From Caballeronia calidae (lineage in GTDB: Bacteria; Pseudomonadota; Gammaproteobacteria; Burkholderiales; Burkholderiaceae): a DNA stretch of 64,000 nt. Positions 16,187 through 25,533 of this stretch are shown piece after piece. The translations under genes were made by a program, and so were the position numbers. The DNA is taken from contig NZ_FCOX02000004.1 of the NCBI RefSeq assembly GCF_900044055.2, positions 124,001 to 188,000 of the forward strand, given 5' to 3'. The notes under the pieces are model-generated. The model did not search any database and had not been told where the DNA came from. It worked only from the letters and a program-made list of their open reading frames with translations. Position 1 is the first letter of the stretch. Each line of letters begins with the position of its first letter.

Positions 16187-16419
16187 GCTTGCGACTCCTT
16201 TCATTCCGGTGCAGCGTGCGGGCAAATGCGGATTGCATTCGATGATGAACACGCTGCGTCACAAGCGAATGTAGTCGCGCGGCGCGCGCGGATAAATGCC
16301 GTATCGGCGAATAGATTTATCGATTCCGGCGAATAATCGCGCAGAGCATTGACGGGCGGGCGTTTGCCGTTCGATGCAAACGTATCGGCCGGATCGATAG
16401 CGCAGCGATGAAGCGTTAT

Positions 16420-16950
16420 TCAGGCGAGTTGCTTGTGGAAGAACGTGGTGGCGCAGAGCGTGCCGTCGGGCATCAGCGCATAGTTGGGCACGACGCCCAC
16501 GCGCTGCCATCCGGCGCGTTCATAGAGGCGCTCGGCATCGCCGCCCGTCACGGTATCGAGCACGAGGACGGACTTGCCCGCGATGCGCGCGGCATCGTCT
16601 GCGGCGCTCATCAGACGCTGGGCAATGCCCTGACGTCTTGCACGACGCACCACGAGCATCTTCGCGATATCGGCGCGATGCGGCTGGTTTTCGGGCTGAG
16701 CGGTGATGACCTGCACCGTGCCGAGAACGCTTCTCTCTGCGTCTTCGGCAACGAGCAGAATGCGCTCATCGCGCGCAACGCCTTGCGCCACGCGTGTCCA
16801 GAATTCGGCGGCGGTCGCGCGCGAAATGGGCAACATGAAGCTGACCGATGCGCCGCCTTCTACGCAGTCGATGAGGACGTCCGCCAACGCCTCGATGTAT
16901 TGCGATGCTTCGTCCGCGCCGACGCGGCGCACGGTGATGTTGTCGTTCAT
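16420..16950 (-). CDS. GNAT family N-acetyltransferase (176 aa)
   Basis: The acetyl-CoA site reads MLVVRRARRQGIAQRLMSAADDAAR (R-x-x-G-x-A type), followed by VLDTVTGGDAERLYERAGWQRVG and a C-terminal strand ending TTFFHKQLA. The N-terminus (EALADVLIDCVEGGASVSF) resembles acetyltransferases linked to small-molecule or antibiotic modification, but the substrate cannot be read. It sits upstream of, and on the same strand as, the DUF4148 gene, with a 233-base gap (16187-16419) in which I see no gene. Confidence 0.87.
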   Translation of the reverse strand: MNDNITVRRVGADEASQYIEALADVLIDCVEGGASVSFMLPISRATAAEFWTRVAQGVARDERILLVAEDAERSVLGTVQVITAQPENQPHRADIAKMLVVRRARRQGIAQRLMSAADDAARIAGKSVLVLDTVTGGDAERLYERAGWQRVGVVPNYALMPDGTLCATTFFHKQLA

Positions 16951-17030
16951 TGTTCGATCCGATGTAGCGCCCCGCGTGAATCCCCTGGCGTCAGATCATA
17001 CCGTGCTCGCCGCTCCCGGCCGATGATTAG

Positions 17031-18041
17031 CTATGCAACGATATCCTCGGTGCCGGCGACTTCCGGCGTGCCATGCCGCACGATGGTCGGCGCTGACGTG
17101 CTCGTCGGCAGGCAGCGCTCTTCCGCATCCTTCTGACCCTGCAGCAGCGGGCAACGCTCGAACAGTTCCGCGGCCCAGTCGACGAACACGCGCACCTTCG
17201 GCGACAGATGGCGGTTATGCGGATATACCGCGGAAATCGGCATCGGCAGCGGATTCCATTGCGGCAGCACTTCGACGAGCTCGCCCGCGCGCAGATACGG
17301 CAGCGCCATGAAGCGCGGCACCTGAATGATGCCGACGCCCTTCAGGCCGCAGCTCAGATACGCTTCGGCATCGTTCACCGCGATCATGCCGCGCATCTTC
17401 ACTTCGATGGTTTCATCGTCGACGACGAAGTCCATGTCCATGATGCGGCCCGTGCGGCTCGAAAAATAATTCACCGCCGTGTGATTCTGCAAATCGTCGA
17501 TGGTCGTCGGCGTGCCGTTGCGTTCGAGGTATTGCGGCGCTGCGACCGTCACGCCCTGGAACACGCCGATGCGCCGCGCGACGAGACTCGAATCCTGCAG
17601 CGTGCCCACGCGAATCACGCAGTCCACGCCTTCCTGAATCAGATCGACGGGCTTGTCGCCGAAGCCCATCATCAACTCGATATCCGGATAGCGCGTGTGG
17701 AAATCGCATAGCTGCGGCATCACGATGAGCCGCCCGATCGCGCCCGGCATATCGACCCGCAGCTTGCCGTGCGGCCCTTTGCCATTGTTCGAGAAGGTGC
17801 TTTCCGCTTCCTCGATGTCCGCGAGGATGCGCACGCAGCGCTCGTAGTACGCGGCGCCGTCCGGCGTGAGGTTGAGCCTGCGCGTCGTGCGCTGAAGCAG
17901 CCGCACGTTCAGATGCGCTTCCAGATTCTGGATGATCGTCGTGACCGAGGCGCGCGGCAGATTGAGCGTGTCCGCGGCGCGGGAAAAGCTGTTGGTGTCG
18001 ACGACGCGGGTGAAGACCTGCATTGCTTGTAGCCGATCCAT
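17031..18041 (-). CDS. ceoR: LysR family regulator, CeoR-like
   Basis: The protein has 336 residues: an N-terminal winged HTH (MQVFTRVVDTNSFSRAADTL, then LPRASVTTIIQNLEAHLNVR) and a LysR effector domain from about 90 to 300. AAGGTGAG precedes ATG. It is divergent from an alpha/beta hydrolase followed by three RND efflux genes. This gene order matches ceoR-llpE-ceoA-ceoB-opcM of Burkholderia cenocepacia, where the pump exports chloramphenicol, trimethoprim, fluoroquinolones and salicylate and is induced by salicylate. The name rests on that synteny. A symmetrical LysR-type box lies in the shared promoter at 18132-18146. Confidence 0.82.
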   Translation of the reverse strand: MDRLQAMQVFTRVVDTNSFSRAADTLNLPRASVTTIIQNLEAHLNVRLLQRTTRRLNLTPDGAAYYERCVRILADIEEAESTFSNNGKGPHGKLRVDMPGAIGRLIVMPQLCDFHTRYPDIELMMGFGDKPVDLIQEGVDCVIRVGTLQDSSLVARRIGVFQGVTVAAPQYLERNGTPTTIDDLQNHTAVNYFSSRTGRIMDMDFVVDDETIEVKMRGMIAVNDAEAYLSCGLKGVGIIQVPRFMALPYLRAGELVEVLPQWNPLPMPISAVYPHNRHLSPKVRVFVDWAAELFERCPLLQGQKDAEERCLPTSTSAPTIVRHGTPEVAGTEDIVA

Positions 18042-18131
18042 GTTCTCTCACCTTCTTTACTTAGCGACGCAACTATTAAGCGTGCGCCAAAGAATGACCG
18101 ATTGAACAATCGCAAGGGATAACCACGATTG

Positions 18132-18146
18132 TTCGGTGCGACCGAA
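18132..18146. promoter_or_regulatory. Candidate LysR operator between ceoR and llpE
   Basis: TTCGGT-GCG-ACCGAA is a perfect dyad with the T-N11-A core typical of LysR binding sites. A second dyad, CGATTG-AA-CAATCG, lies 20 bases away at 18099-18112, and its CGATTG half recurs at 18126. Both are in the 217-base divergent promoter, so autoregulation and pump control from one site are plausible. Confidence 0.55.
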
Positions 18147-18258
18147 TTGTGTTGCCGGATTATAGGCATTTATTAAAAAAGGCGCGGACTCCAGAATTCG
18201 CAGCATCGCAACTTATGCGTGAAGGCCTTGCACCATCGGCCTCGCACTGAGAATAACC

Positions 18259-19077
18259 ATGGCAACACTGTTGGATCTGGAGTCGAGCCCGCGCCTGTGC
18301 ATCGAGGATGTGCAGATCACGGGGCACGCGCAACCGATCACACTGCGCAGCTATCGCCCCGCGTCGGACGGCACGGTTCTGCCCATCGTTCTGTACTTCC
18401 ACGGCGGCGGTTTCATCGGCGGCGCACTCGACGATGCCGATATCGCCGCCGCGACGATTGCACGCGATACACCCGCGTGGGTCGTGTCCGTCGGCTATTC
18501 GCTCGCGCCGAAATATCCGTTTCCCGCCGCGCCCGAAGACGGCTATCGCGCGGCGCAATGGGCGGTGGCGCATGCCCGCGCGCAGCGCGCGGACCCGCAG
18601 CGCATCGGCATCGCGGGCCATGACGCGGGCGGCAATCTCGCCACGTGCGTCGCGGCTATCGCACGTGATCGCGGCGATCTTCGCATGTCCGCGCAAGCCT
18701 TGCTCGCGCCGCTGCTCGATCCGAGCATGACGCGCCTCGCCGACGAACGCAAAGTGCTGTGCCCCGATTTCGAGGCATGCGAATGCGCGCAGTGGTATCG
18801 CGCGTATCTGCCGAATCCTTCGCAACGTCTGCATCCGTATGCCGCGCCGCTCGAATCGCGCCGTCTCGGCGGCCTGCCGCCCGCGATGATCGCGAGCGCC
18901 GAGCACGATCTGCTGCATATCGAGGCGGAGAAATACGCGGGCGAACTGATCGCCGCGGGCGTGCCGACGGAAGTCACGCGTCACGGCAAGACGTCGCATC
19001 ACGCGCTCGCCGCGCATCCCGACGCGCTAGCGGATGTCGTCGTGTTCTTCAAGAAGCGCCTCGCACGCGCGAAATGA
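18259..19077 (+). CDS. llpE: Alpha/beta hydrolase, LlpE-like, with Asp in place of the nucleophile Ser
   Basis: This 272-residue member of the hormone-sensitive-lipase branch has the oxyanion motif HGGGF at 48-52, an acid-type Asp in SAEHDLL (D217) and a candidate His at 247-248. The nucleophile elbow, normally G-D-S-A-G-G, reads G-H-D-A-G-G at 120-125. The catalytic Ser is replaced by Asp (GAC) and the preceding Asp by His. Ordinary esterase activity is therefore unlikely unless Asp acts as the nucleophile, as in haloalkane dehalogenases. By position it matches llpE, the lipase-like gene that opens the ceoAB-opcM efflux operon. It may have become a binding protein. Confidence 0.82.
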   Translation: MATLLDLESSPRLCIEDVQITGHAQPITLRSYRPASDGTVLPIVLYFHGGGFIGGALDDADIAAATIARDTPAWVVSVGYSLAPKYPFPAAPEDGYRAAQWAVAHARAQRADPQRIGIAGHDAGGNLATCVAAIARDRGDLRMSAQALLAPLLDPSMTRLADERKVLCPDFEACECAQWYRAYLPNPSQRLHPYAAPLESRRLGGLPPAMIASAEHDLLHIEAEKYAGELIAAGVPTEVTRHGKTSHHALAAHPDALADVVVFFKKRLARAK

Positions 19078-19181
19078 GCGCGACGTAAGCGCAAAACGCC
19101 CACGCGAAAAGCAAGCGCAAGAAACGGCACGCACGCCTCGCATCGCACAACAACAATCTCAACGCAACCGGAGCCTTCACC

Positions 19182-20378
19182 ATGTCTTTCAACCGCAAAC
19201 GCATCTACGCCGCGCTGGGCGCGGTGCTGATCATTGCCGGCGCGGGTGGTTATACCGCCTGGCGAGGCCACGGCGATTCGGCGATGAACGAAGCCAAAGC
19301 CGCCGCGCATAGCCCGACGGCAACGGAAGTGGACGTCGCCGCCGTGATCTCGAAGACGATCACCGACTGGCAAAGCTATTCGGGCAGGCTCGAGGCGGTC
19401 GATCACGTCGACATTCGCCCGCTCGTGCCGGGCACGATCGTCGCCGTGCATTTCAAGGATGGCCAGCTCGTGAAGAAGGGCGATCCGCTCTTCACGATCG
19501 ATTCGCGTCCCTACGAAGCCGAAGTGGATCGCGCGCAGGCTCAGCTCGCGGCGGCGCAGGCGCGCAACGGCTACACGTCGACGGATGCGGCGCGCGCTGA
19601 GCGCCTGCTCGCCGATAACGCGATCGCCAAGCGCGATTACGACGAGAAGCAGAACGCCGCGCGCGAGGCCGTCGCCAACCTGAAGGCCGCGCAGGCTGCG
19701 CTCGAAACCGCGAAGATCAATCTCGCGTACACGCATATCACCGCGCCGGTTTCGGGCCGCGTGTCGCGCGCGGAGCTCACGGTCGGCAATATCGTATCGA
19801 CGGGCGGCAACGCGCCCTTGCTGACCACGCTCGTGTCGGTCTCGCCGATCTACGCATCGTTCGATGTCGATGAGCAAACCTATCTGCGCTATCTCGGCCG
19901 CGATGGCGGCAGCGCCGTGCCCGTGTCGCTCGGTCTCGCGAACGAGGACGGCTATTCGCGCGAGGGTGTCGTCGATTCCGTCGACAACCGGCTCGACACG
20001 ACCTCGGGCACGATCCGCGTGCGCGCGCGCTTCAACAATCCGGACGGCACGCTCGTGCCCGGCCTCTATGCGCGCGTGAAAGTGGGCGGGGGGACGCCGC
20101 ATCCGGCCGTGCTCGTGGAAGACGAAGCCATCGGCACCGATCAGGACAAGAAGTACGTCATGGTCGTCGACAAGGACAACCGCGTGCAGTACCGCGAAGT
20201 CGCGCTGGGCCAGACGCATGAAGGCCTGCGCGTGATCTCGAAGGGTCTGCAGCCGGGCGAGCGCATCGTCGTGAACGGCTTGCAGCGTGTACGTCCCAAC
20301 GATGTGATCAAGGCCAACAACGTCGCGATGAATGACAGCGGCGCAGCGCCCGTCGTGAAGACGGCATCCGCACAGTGA
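19182..20378 (+). CDS. ceoA: RND efflux periplasmic adaptor, CeoA-like
   Basis: The protein has 398 residues. It has an N-terminal signal or anchor segment (RIYAALGAVLIIAGAGGYTAW) without a lipobox Cys. The biotinyl-lipoyl half motif GTIVAVHFKDGQLVKKGDPL and a coiled-coil hairpin (about 95-170) follow, then the second lipoyl half (LAYTHITAPVSGRVSRAEL) and the beta-barrel/membrane-proximal domains. It bridges the inner-membrane pump and the outer-membrane channel. It is 104 bases after llpE and 31 bases before ceoB, so it forms part of one operon. GGAG lies ten bases before ATG. Confidence 0.93.
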   Translation: MSFNRKRIYAALGAVLIIAGAGGYTAWRGHGDSAMNEAKAAAHSPTATEVDVAAVISKTITDWQSYSGRLEAVDHVDIRPLVPGTIVAVHFKDGQLVKKGDPLFTIDSRPYEAEVDRAQAQLAAAQARNGYTSTDAARAERLLADNAIAKRDYDEKQNAAREAVANLKAAQAALETAKINLAYTHITAPVSGRVSRAELTVGNIVSTGGNAPLLTTLVSVSPIYASFDVDEQTYLRYLGRDGGSAVPVSLGLANEDGYSREGVVDSVDNRLDTTSGTIRVRARFNNPDGTLVPGLYARVKVGGGTPHPAVLVEDEAIGTDQDKKYVMVVDKDNRVQYREVALGQTHEGLRVISKGLQPGERIVVNGLQRVRPNDVIKANNVAMNDSGAAPVVKTASAQ

Positions 20379-20409
20379 TGCGCGTCATCCGCAACAGACA
20401 GAACTCGTC

Positions 20410-23400
20410 ATGAACATATCCAAATTCTTCATCGACCGCCCGATCTTTGCGGGCGTGCTCTCGGTGGTCGTGCTGCTCGCGGGCATCATCGCGATGTTCA
20501 AGCTGCCGATCTCCGAGTATCCGGAAGTCGTGCCGCCTTCGGTCGTCGTGCATGCGCAGTATCCCGGCGCGAACCCGAAGGTGATCGCGGAGACCGTGGC
20601 CTCGCCGCTCGAAGAGCAGATCAACGGTGTCGAAGACATGCTCTATATGCAGTCGCAAGCCAACAGCGACGGCAATCTCACGACCACGGTCACGTTCAAG
20701 CTCGGCACCGATCCTGACAAGAACACGCAGCTCGTGCAGAACCGCGTGAATCAGGCGTTGCCGCGTTTGCCGCAGGACGTGCAGCGTCTCGGCGTGACGA
20801 CGATCAAGTCATCGCCCACGCTGACGATGGTGGTCCACCTGAACTCGCCCAACGGCCGTTACGACATGACGTATCTGCGCAATTACGCGCTGATCAACGT
20901 GAAGGACCGGCTCGAACGCATCGCGGGCGTGGGCGAAGTGCAGTTGTGGGGTTCGGGCGATTATTCGATGCGCGTGTGGCTCGATCCGCAAAAGGTCGCG
21001 CAGCGCGGCATGACGGCGACGGATGTCGTCAATGCGATCCGCGAGCAGAACGTGCAGGTGGCGGCGGGCGTGATCGGCGGCTCGCCGACGCTGCCCAACG
21101 TGCCGCTGCAACTGAACGTGAATGCGCGCGGCCGCTTGCAGAACGAGTCGGAGTTCCGCGACATCGTGCTGAAGACTTCGCCGGATGGTGCGGTCACGCA
21201 TCTCAGCGACGTTGCCCGCGTCGAGCTGGCCGCATCGGAATACGGCCTGCGCTCGTTGCTGGACAACAAGTCGGCGGTTGCAATCGCGATCAATCAGCAG
21301 CCGGGCGCGAACTCGCTGCAGATCTCCGACGAAGTTCGCAAGACGATGAAGGAGCTGAAGGCGGACATGCCGGCGGGCCTCGAATATCAGATCGTCTATG
21401 ACCCGACGCAGTTCGTGCGGTCCAGTATCGAAGCGGTCATTCATACGCTTGTCGAAGCGATCGCGCTGGTCGTGCTCGTGGTGATCGTGTTCCTGCAGAC
21501 CTGGCGCGCGTCGATCATTCCGTTGCTCGCGGTGCCGGTGTCGATCGTCGGGACATTCTCGCTGCTGCTTGCGTTCGGTTTCTCGATCAACGCGTTGTCT
21601 TTGTTCGGGATGGTGCTCGCGATCGGTATCGTCGTCGACGATGCGATCGTCGTCGTCGAGAACGTGGAGCGCAACATCGAAGCGGGCTTATCGGCGAGAG
21701 ACGCCACGTATCAGGCGATGCGCGAGGTGAGCGGGCCGATCATCGCGATCGCGCTGACGCTGGTTGCCGTGTTCGTGCCACTCGCGTTCATGTCGGGTCT
21801 CACGGGCCAGTTCTACAAGCAGTTCGCGATGACCATCGCCATTTCGACGGTGATCTCCGCGTTCAACTCGCTGACGCTGTCGCCGGCACTCGCCGCGCTC
21901 TTGCTGAAGGGCCACGACGAGCCGAAGGACTGGCTCACGCGCGGCATGGACCGCGTGTTCGGCGGCTTCTTCCGCGGCTTCAACAAGGTGTTTCATCGCG
22001 GCTCGGATGCGTATGGCAAGGGCGTGAAGAGCGTCATCAATCGCAAGGCATTGATGATGGTCGTGTATGCCGTGCTGCTCGGCGGCGCCGTGCTGATGGG
22101 CAAGATCGTGCCGGGCGGCTTCGTGCCCGCGCAGGACAAGGAGTATCTGATCAGCTTCGCGCAATTGCCGAACGGCGCATCGCTCGACCGCACCGAAGGC
22201 GTGATCCGTCAGATGTCGGATATCGCGCTGAAACAGCCGGGCGTGGAAAGCGCGGTGGAGTTTCCGGGTCTGTCGGTGAATGGCTTCACCAATTCGTCGA
22301 GCGCGGGCATCGTGTTCGTCACGCTGAAGCCTTTCAAGGAGCGCGTGCATGACAAGGCGCTGTCGGCCAATGCGATTGCCGGCGCGCTCAACCAGAAGTA
22401 TGCGGGCATCAAGGGTTCGTTCATCGCCGTGTTCCCGCCGCCGCCGGTGCTGGGCCTGGGCACGCTCGGCGGCTTCAAGATGCAACTGGAAGATCGCGGC
22501 GCGCTCGGTTATTCGGCACTCGCCGATGCCACGCAGGCGTTCATCAAGCGCGCATCGCAGACGCCTGAACTCGGCCCGACGTTCTCCAGTTATCAGATCA
22601 ACGTGCCGCAGTTGAACGTCGATCTGGATCGCGTGAAGGCGAAGCAGCTTGGTGTCTCGGTGACGGATGTATTCGACACGATGCAGGTCTATCTCGGCTC
22701 GCTCTATGTGAACGACTTCAATCGCTTCGGACGCGTGTATCAGGTGCGCGTGCAGGCGGATGCGCCGTTCCGTGCGAATCCGGAAGACATCGGTTTGCTG
22801 AAGACACGCAACGCGAACGGCGACATGGTGCCTTTGTCATCGCTCGTGAAGGTGACGCCGACATACGGCCCCGAGATGGTGGTGCGCTACAACGGCTACA
22901 CCGCCGCGGATATCAACGGCGGTCCTGCTCCGGGCTATTCGTCGGGTCAGGCTCAGGCAGCGGCGGAACGCATCGCGGCGGAAGTGCTGCCGCGCGGGAT
23001 CAAGTTCGAATGGACCGATCTCACGTATCAGCAGATCCTCGCGGGCAACGCGGCCCTGTGGGTCTTCCCGATCAGCGTGCTGCTCGTGTTCCTCGTGCTC
23101 GCCGCGCTGTATGAAAGCCTGACGTTGCCGCTCGCCGTCATTCTGATCGTGCCGATGAGCATTCTGTCCGCGCTCGTGGGCGTATGGCTCACCGATGGCG
23201 ATAACAACATCTTCACGCAGATCGGCCTGATGGTGCTCGTGGGCTTGTCGGCGAAGAACGCGATTCTGATCGTCGAGTTCGCACGCGAACTGGAGATGCA
23301 GGGACGCTCGATCGTGCAGGCCGCGATCGAAGCGAGCCGGCTGCGTCTGCGCCCGATTCTGATGACGTCGATCGCGTTCATCATGGGCGTGGTGCCGCTC

Positions 23401-23610
23401 GTGCTGTCGACGGGCGCGGGCTCGGAAATGCGTCACGCGATGGGCGTCGCGGTGTTCTTCGGCATGCTGGGCGTGACGCTCTTCGGTCTGATGCTGACGC
23501 CGGTGTTCTACGTGATCCTGCGCAAGCTCTCGCGCACGGAACACGTGACGGACAAGCACGGCTCGCATCCGCAGATGCGCGGTATCGGTGCTTCGTATGA
23601 AGCGCAATGA
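20410..23610 (+). CDS. ceoB: RND (HAE1) multidrug efflux inner-membrane pump, CeoB-like
   Basis: This 1066-residue proton-driven pump has 12 membrane helices in the usual 1+5+1+5 layout and two large periplasmic loops. MNISKFFIDRPIFAGVLSVV is a standard HAE1 start. The TM4 proton-relay Asp pair is present in AIGIVVDDAIVVVENVERN, and the TM10 Lys in LVGLSAKNAILIVEFAREL. Residues FPPPPVLGLGTLGGF form the flexible loop region seen in MexB/AcrB relatives. The stop overlaps the start region of the channel gene. By synteny it is CeoB, exporting chloramphenicol, trimethoprim, quinolones and salicylate. The substrates are inferred. Confidence 0.93.
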   Translation: MNISKFFIDRPIFAGVLSVVVLLAGIIAMFKLPISEYPEVVPPSVVVHAQYPGANPKVIAETVASPLEEQINGVEDMLYMQSQANSDGNLTTTVTFKLGTDPDKNTQLVQNRVNQALPRLPQDVQRLGVTTIKSSPTLTMVVHLNSPNGRYDMTYLRNYALINVKDRLERIAGVGEVQLWGSGDYSMRVWLDPQKVAQRGMTATDVVNAIREQNVQVAAGVIGGSPTLPNVPLQLNVNARGRLQNESEFRDIVLKTSPDGAVTHLSDVARVELAASEYGLRSLLDNKSAVAIAINQQPGANSLQISDEVRKTMKELKADMPAGLEYQIVYDPTQFVRSSIEAVIHTLVEAIALVVLVVIVFLQTWRASIIPLLAVPVSIVGTFSLLLAFGFSINALSLFGMVLAIGIVVDDAIVVVENVERNIEAGLSARDATYQAMREVSGPIIAIALTLVAVFVPLAFMSGLTGQFYKQFAMTIAISTVISAFNSLTLSPALAALLLKGHDEPKDWLTRGMDRVFGGFFRGFNKVFHRGSDAYGKGVKSVINRKALMMVVYAVLLGGAVLMGKIVPGGFVPAQDKEYLISFAQLPNGASLDRTEGVIRQMSDIALKQPGVESAVEFPGLSVNGFTNSSSAGIVFVTLKPFKERVHDKALSANAIAGALNQKYAGIKGSFIAVFPPPPVLGLGTLGGFKMQLEDRGALGYSALADATQAFIKRASQTPELGPTFSSYQINVPQLNVDLDRVKAKQLGVSVTDVFDTMQVYLGSLYVNDFNRFGRVYQVRVQADAPFRANPEDIGLLKTRNANGDMVPLSSLVKVTPTYGPEMVVRYNGYTAADINGGPAPGYSSGQAQAAAERIAAEVLPRGIKFEWTDLTYQQILAGNAALWVFPISVLLVFLVLAALYESLTLPLAVILIVPMSILSALVGVWLTDGDNNIFTQIGLMVLVGLSAKNAILIVEFARELEMQGRSIVQAAIEASRLRLRPILMTSIAFIMGVVPLVLSTGAGSEMRHAMGVAVFFGMLGVTLFGLMLTPVFYVILRKLSRTEHVTDKHGSHPQMRGIGASYEAQ

Positions 23611-23618
23611 GGTCAATG

Positions 23619-25115
23619 ATGAATAAGCTGCATGTTTTATCGAGTCTGATGGCGTCGTTAATGCTGGTCGCGGGCTGCTCGCTCGCGCCGACCTACGAGA
23701 AGCCGAACGTCAACGAACCGTCCGCCTACAAGGAAACGCCGCAGAAGACGCTCGACGCTTCGGAAGCGGGAACGTGGAAGACCGCGCAGCCTTCCGAAGA
23801 GATGCTGCGCGGCGAATGGTGGAGCATCTTCGGCGACGCCACGCTCAACGATCTGGAAAAGCAGGCGCAGGACGCGAACCAGAATCTGAGGGCCGCGGCG
23901 GCGCGCGTGAAGGAAGCCCGCGCGATCAACCAGACGGCGCGCGCGGGTCTGTTCCCGAAGCTCGACGCGGGCTTCGGTCCGACGCGCGAGAAGCTCTCGC
24001 CCGCCTCGCAGTTCCTGCCGCCCGATGGCAACGTGGCCGCGCAGACGTTGTGGCGTGCGCAGGCGAGCGTCTCGTATGAAGTGGATCTCTTCGGCCGCGT
24101 GTCGAACACGGTGCAGGCCGCGAACGCGGACACGCAGCAAAGCGAGGCGCTGTTCCGCTCGGTGCAGCTGGCGTTGCAGGCGGATGTCGCGCAGAACTAC
24201 TTCAATTTGCGCGAGCTCGATGCCGAAACCGATGTCTATACGCGCACGGTGCAGTTGCGCGAGGAAGCGCTGAAGCTCGTGCAGAAGCGCTTCAAGGAAG
24301 GCGATATCAGCGAGCTCGACGTGGCGCGCGCGAAGTCGGAACTCGCAACGGCGCGTTCCGACGCGATGACGGTGCAACGGCTGCGAGCGGCATCGGAGCA
24401 TAGCCTCGCGGTGCTGCTCGGCAAGGCGCCCGCGGAGTTCTCGATGGCCGCCAATCCGCTCAAGCCGGTGACGGTGCGCGTGCCGCCGGGCCTGCCTTCG
24501 TCGCTGCTCGAACGTCGTCCGGATATCGCGGCGGCGGAGCGCGCGATGGCGGCGGCGAACGCGCGCATCGGCGTGGCGAAGGCGGCGTTCTTCCCGTCGC
24601 TGACGCTGACGGGCTCGGGCGGCTTCGAATCGGCGACGCTCGGCGATCTCTTCAAGTGGTCGAGCCGCACGTTCCTGCTCGGGCCGTTCGCGGGCACCAT
24701 GCTCAATATCCCGATCTTCGACGGCGGCCGCCGCAAGGGCGATCTCGCGAATGCGCGGGCGGTGTATGAAGAAGATGTCGCGAGTTATCGTCAGCAGGTG
24801 CTCGTTGCGTTCCGCGAGGTCGAGGACAATCTTTCGGATCTGCGCATCCTCGAAGATCAGACGGCCACGCAGGACGACGCGGTGAAGGCATCGGTGCGCG
24901 CGGCGCAGCTTTCGCGCACGCAGTACACCGAAGGCGCGGTGAATTATCTCGACGTTATCGACGCGGAGCGCACCGTGCTGCAATCGCAGCGTTCTTCGGT
25001 GCAGTTGCAGGGGGCGCAGGCGGTGTCGACGGTGAATCTGATTCGCGCGCTGGGCGGCGGCTGGGGCGATGCGATGCCCAAGCCCGTGCCCGAGCCGAGT
25101 CTCGCGCAGAAGTAA
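23619..25115 (+). CDS. opcM: RND efflux outer-membrane lipoprotein channel, OpcM-like
   Basis: A TolC/NodT-family factor of about 498 residues with a lipoprotein signal (MNKLHVLSS...MLVAGC, lipobox Cys followed by Ser) and two repeated efflux domains rich in long helices (ATLNDLEKQAQDANQNLRAA, LPSSLLERRPDIAAAERAM). GAGG at 23609-23612 is six bases before ATG 23619, which is preferred over ATG 23607 that overlaps the ceoB stop. It completes the tripartite pump with the two preceding genes. A strong terminator follows. Confidence 0.92.
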   Translation: MNKLHVLSSLMASLMLVAGCSLAPTYEKPNVNEPSAYKETPQKTLDASEAGTWKTAQPSEEMLRGEWWSIFGDATLNDLEKQAQDANQNLRAAAARVKEARAINQTARAGLFPKLDAGFGPTREKLSPASQFLPPDGNVAAQTLWRAQASVSYEVDLFGRVSNTVQAANADTQQSEALFRSVQLALQADVAQNYFNLRELDAETDVYTRTVQLREEALKLVQKRFKEGDISELDVARAKSELATARSDAMTVQRLRAASEHSLAVLLGKAPAEFSMAANPLKPVTVRVPPGLPSSLLERRPDIAAAERAMAAANARIGVAKAAFFPSLTLTGSGGFESATLGDLFKWSSRTFLLGPFAGTMLNIPIFDGGRRKGDLANARAVYEEDVASYRQQVLVAFREVEDNLSDLRILEDQTATQDDAVKASVRAAQLSRTQYTEGAVNYLDVIDAERTVLQSQRSSVQLQGAQAVSTVNLIRALGGGWGDAMPKPVPEPSLAQK

Positions 25116-25123
25116 AGCCACGC

Positions 25124-25155
25124 ATGGCCCTGCACCCCGCAGGGCCATTTTGTTT
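25124..25155 (+). terminator. Terminator of the llpE-ceoAB-opcM operon
   Basis: ATGGCCCTGC pairs perfectly with GCAGGGCCAT around a five-base loop, followed by TTTTGTTT, nine bases after the opcM stop. Confidence 0.88.
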
Positions 25156-25290
25156 GAGTGACCGCACTAGAGAACGCTTGAAGAACCGAAGCCGATTGTT
25201 CGTCTATCGGAACATATGTCTTCACTTACGGAGCGTTTATCCGCGAGGCCCGAATCCATAGAATGCTGATCATGGGATAGGGAGCCGATG

Positions 25291-25515
25291 ATGAAAGACT
25301 TGATCGCAAGACAACTGTATCAGCCGGCGGTGGTGCTGCCACTGCTGCTGTTGACGCGCCTGATGGTCACGCTCGACTTCAATCTCGCGCAGGTGATGTT
25401 CGTGATGGTGCTGAGAGGCTCACAGCACGCATATCACTTCGCGCTGCGTCATACGGTGGCGCGTCAGCGCGGCGAAGCATCCGTAAAGCACATCGCCTGC
25501 AATAACTGCTGCTGA
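25291..25515 (+). CDS. Small hydrophobic hypothetical protein (74 aa)
   Basis: The product has one or two hydrophobic segments (YQPAVVLPLLLLTRLMVTL and FNLAQVMFVMVLRG), a basic middle, and a C-terminal CNNCC cluster. It is likely an inner-membrane protein of unknown role. GGAG lies six bases before ATG 25291; ATG 25288 is adjacent. It is convergent with the PPK2 gene, 18 bases away. The Cys-rich tail is unusual for such a small membrane protein and could bind metal. Confidence 0.55.
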   Translation: MKDLIARQLYQPAVVLPLLLLTRLMVTLDFNLAQVMFVMVLRGSQHAYHFALRHTVARQRGEASVKHIACNNCC

Positions 25516-25533
25516 CGCGCGGCCTATCGAAGT

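Noticed and set aside
23658-25148. 496-codon minus-strand ORF opposite opcM
   Set aside because: Composition dominated by Arg and His, with no family pattern. opcM on the plus strand has a signal peptide, lipobox and both efflux domains.
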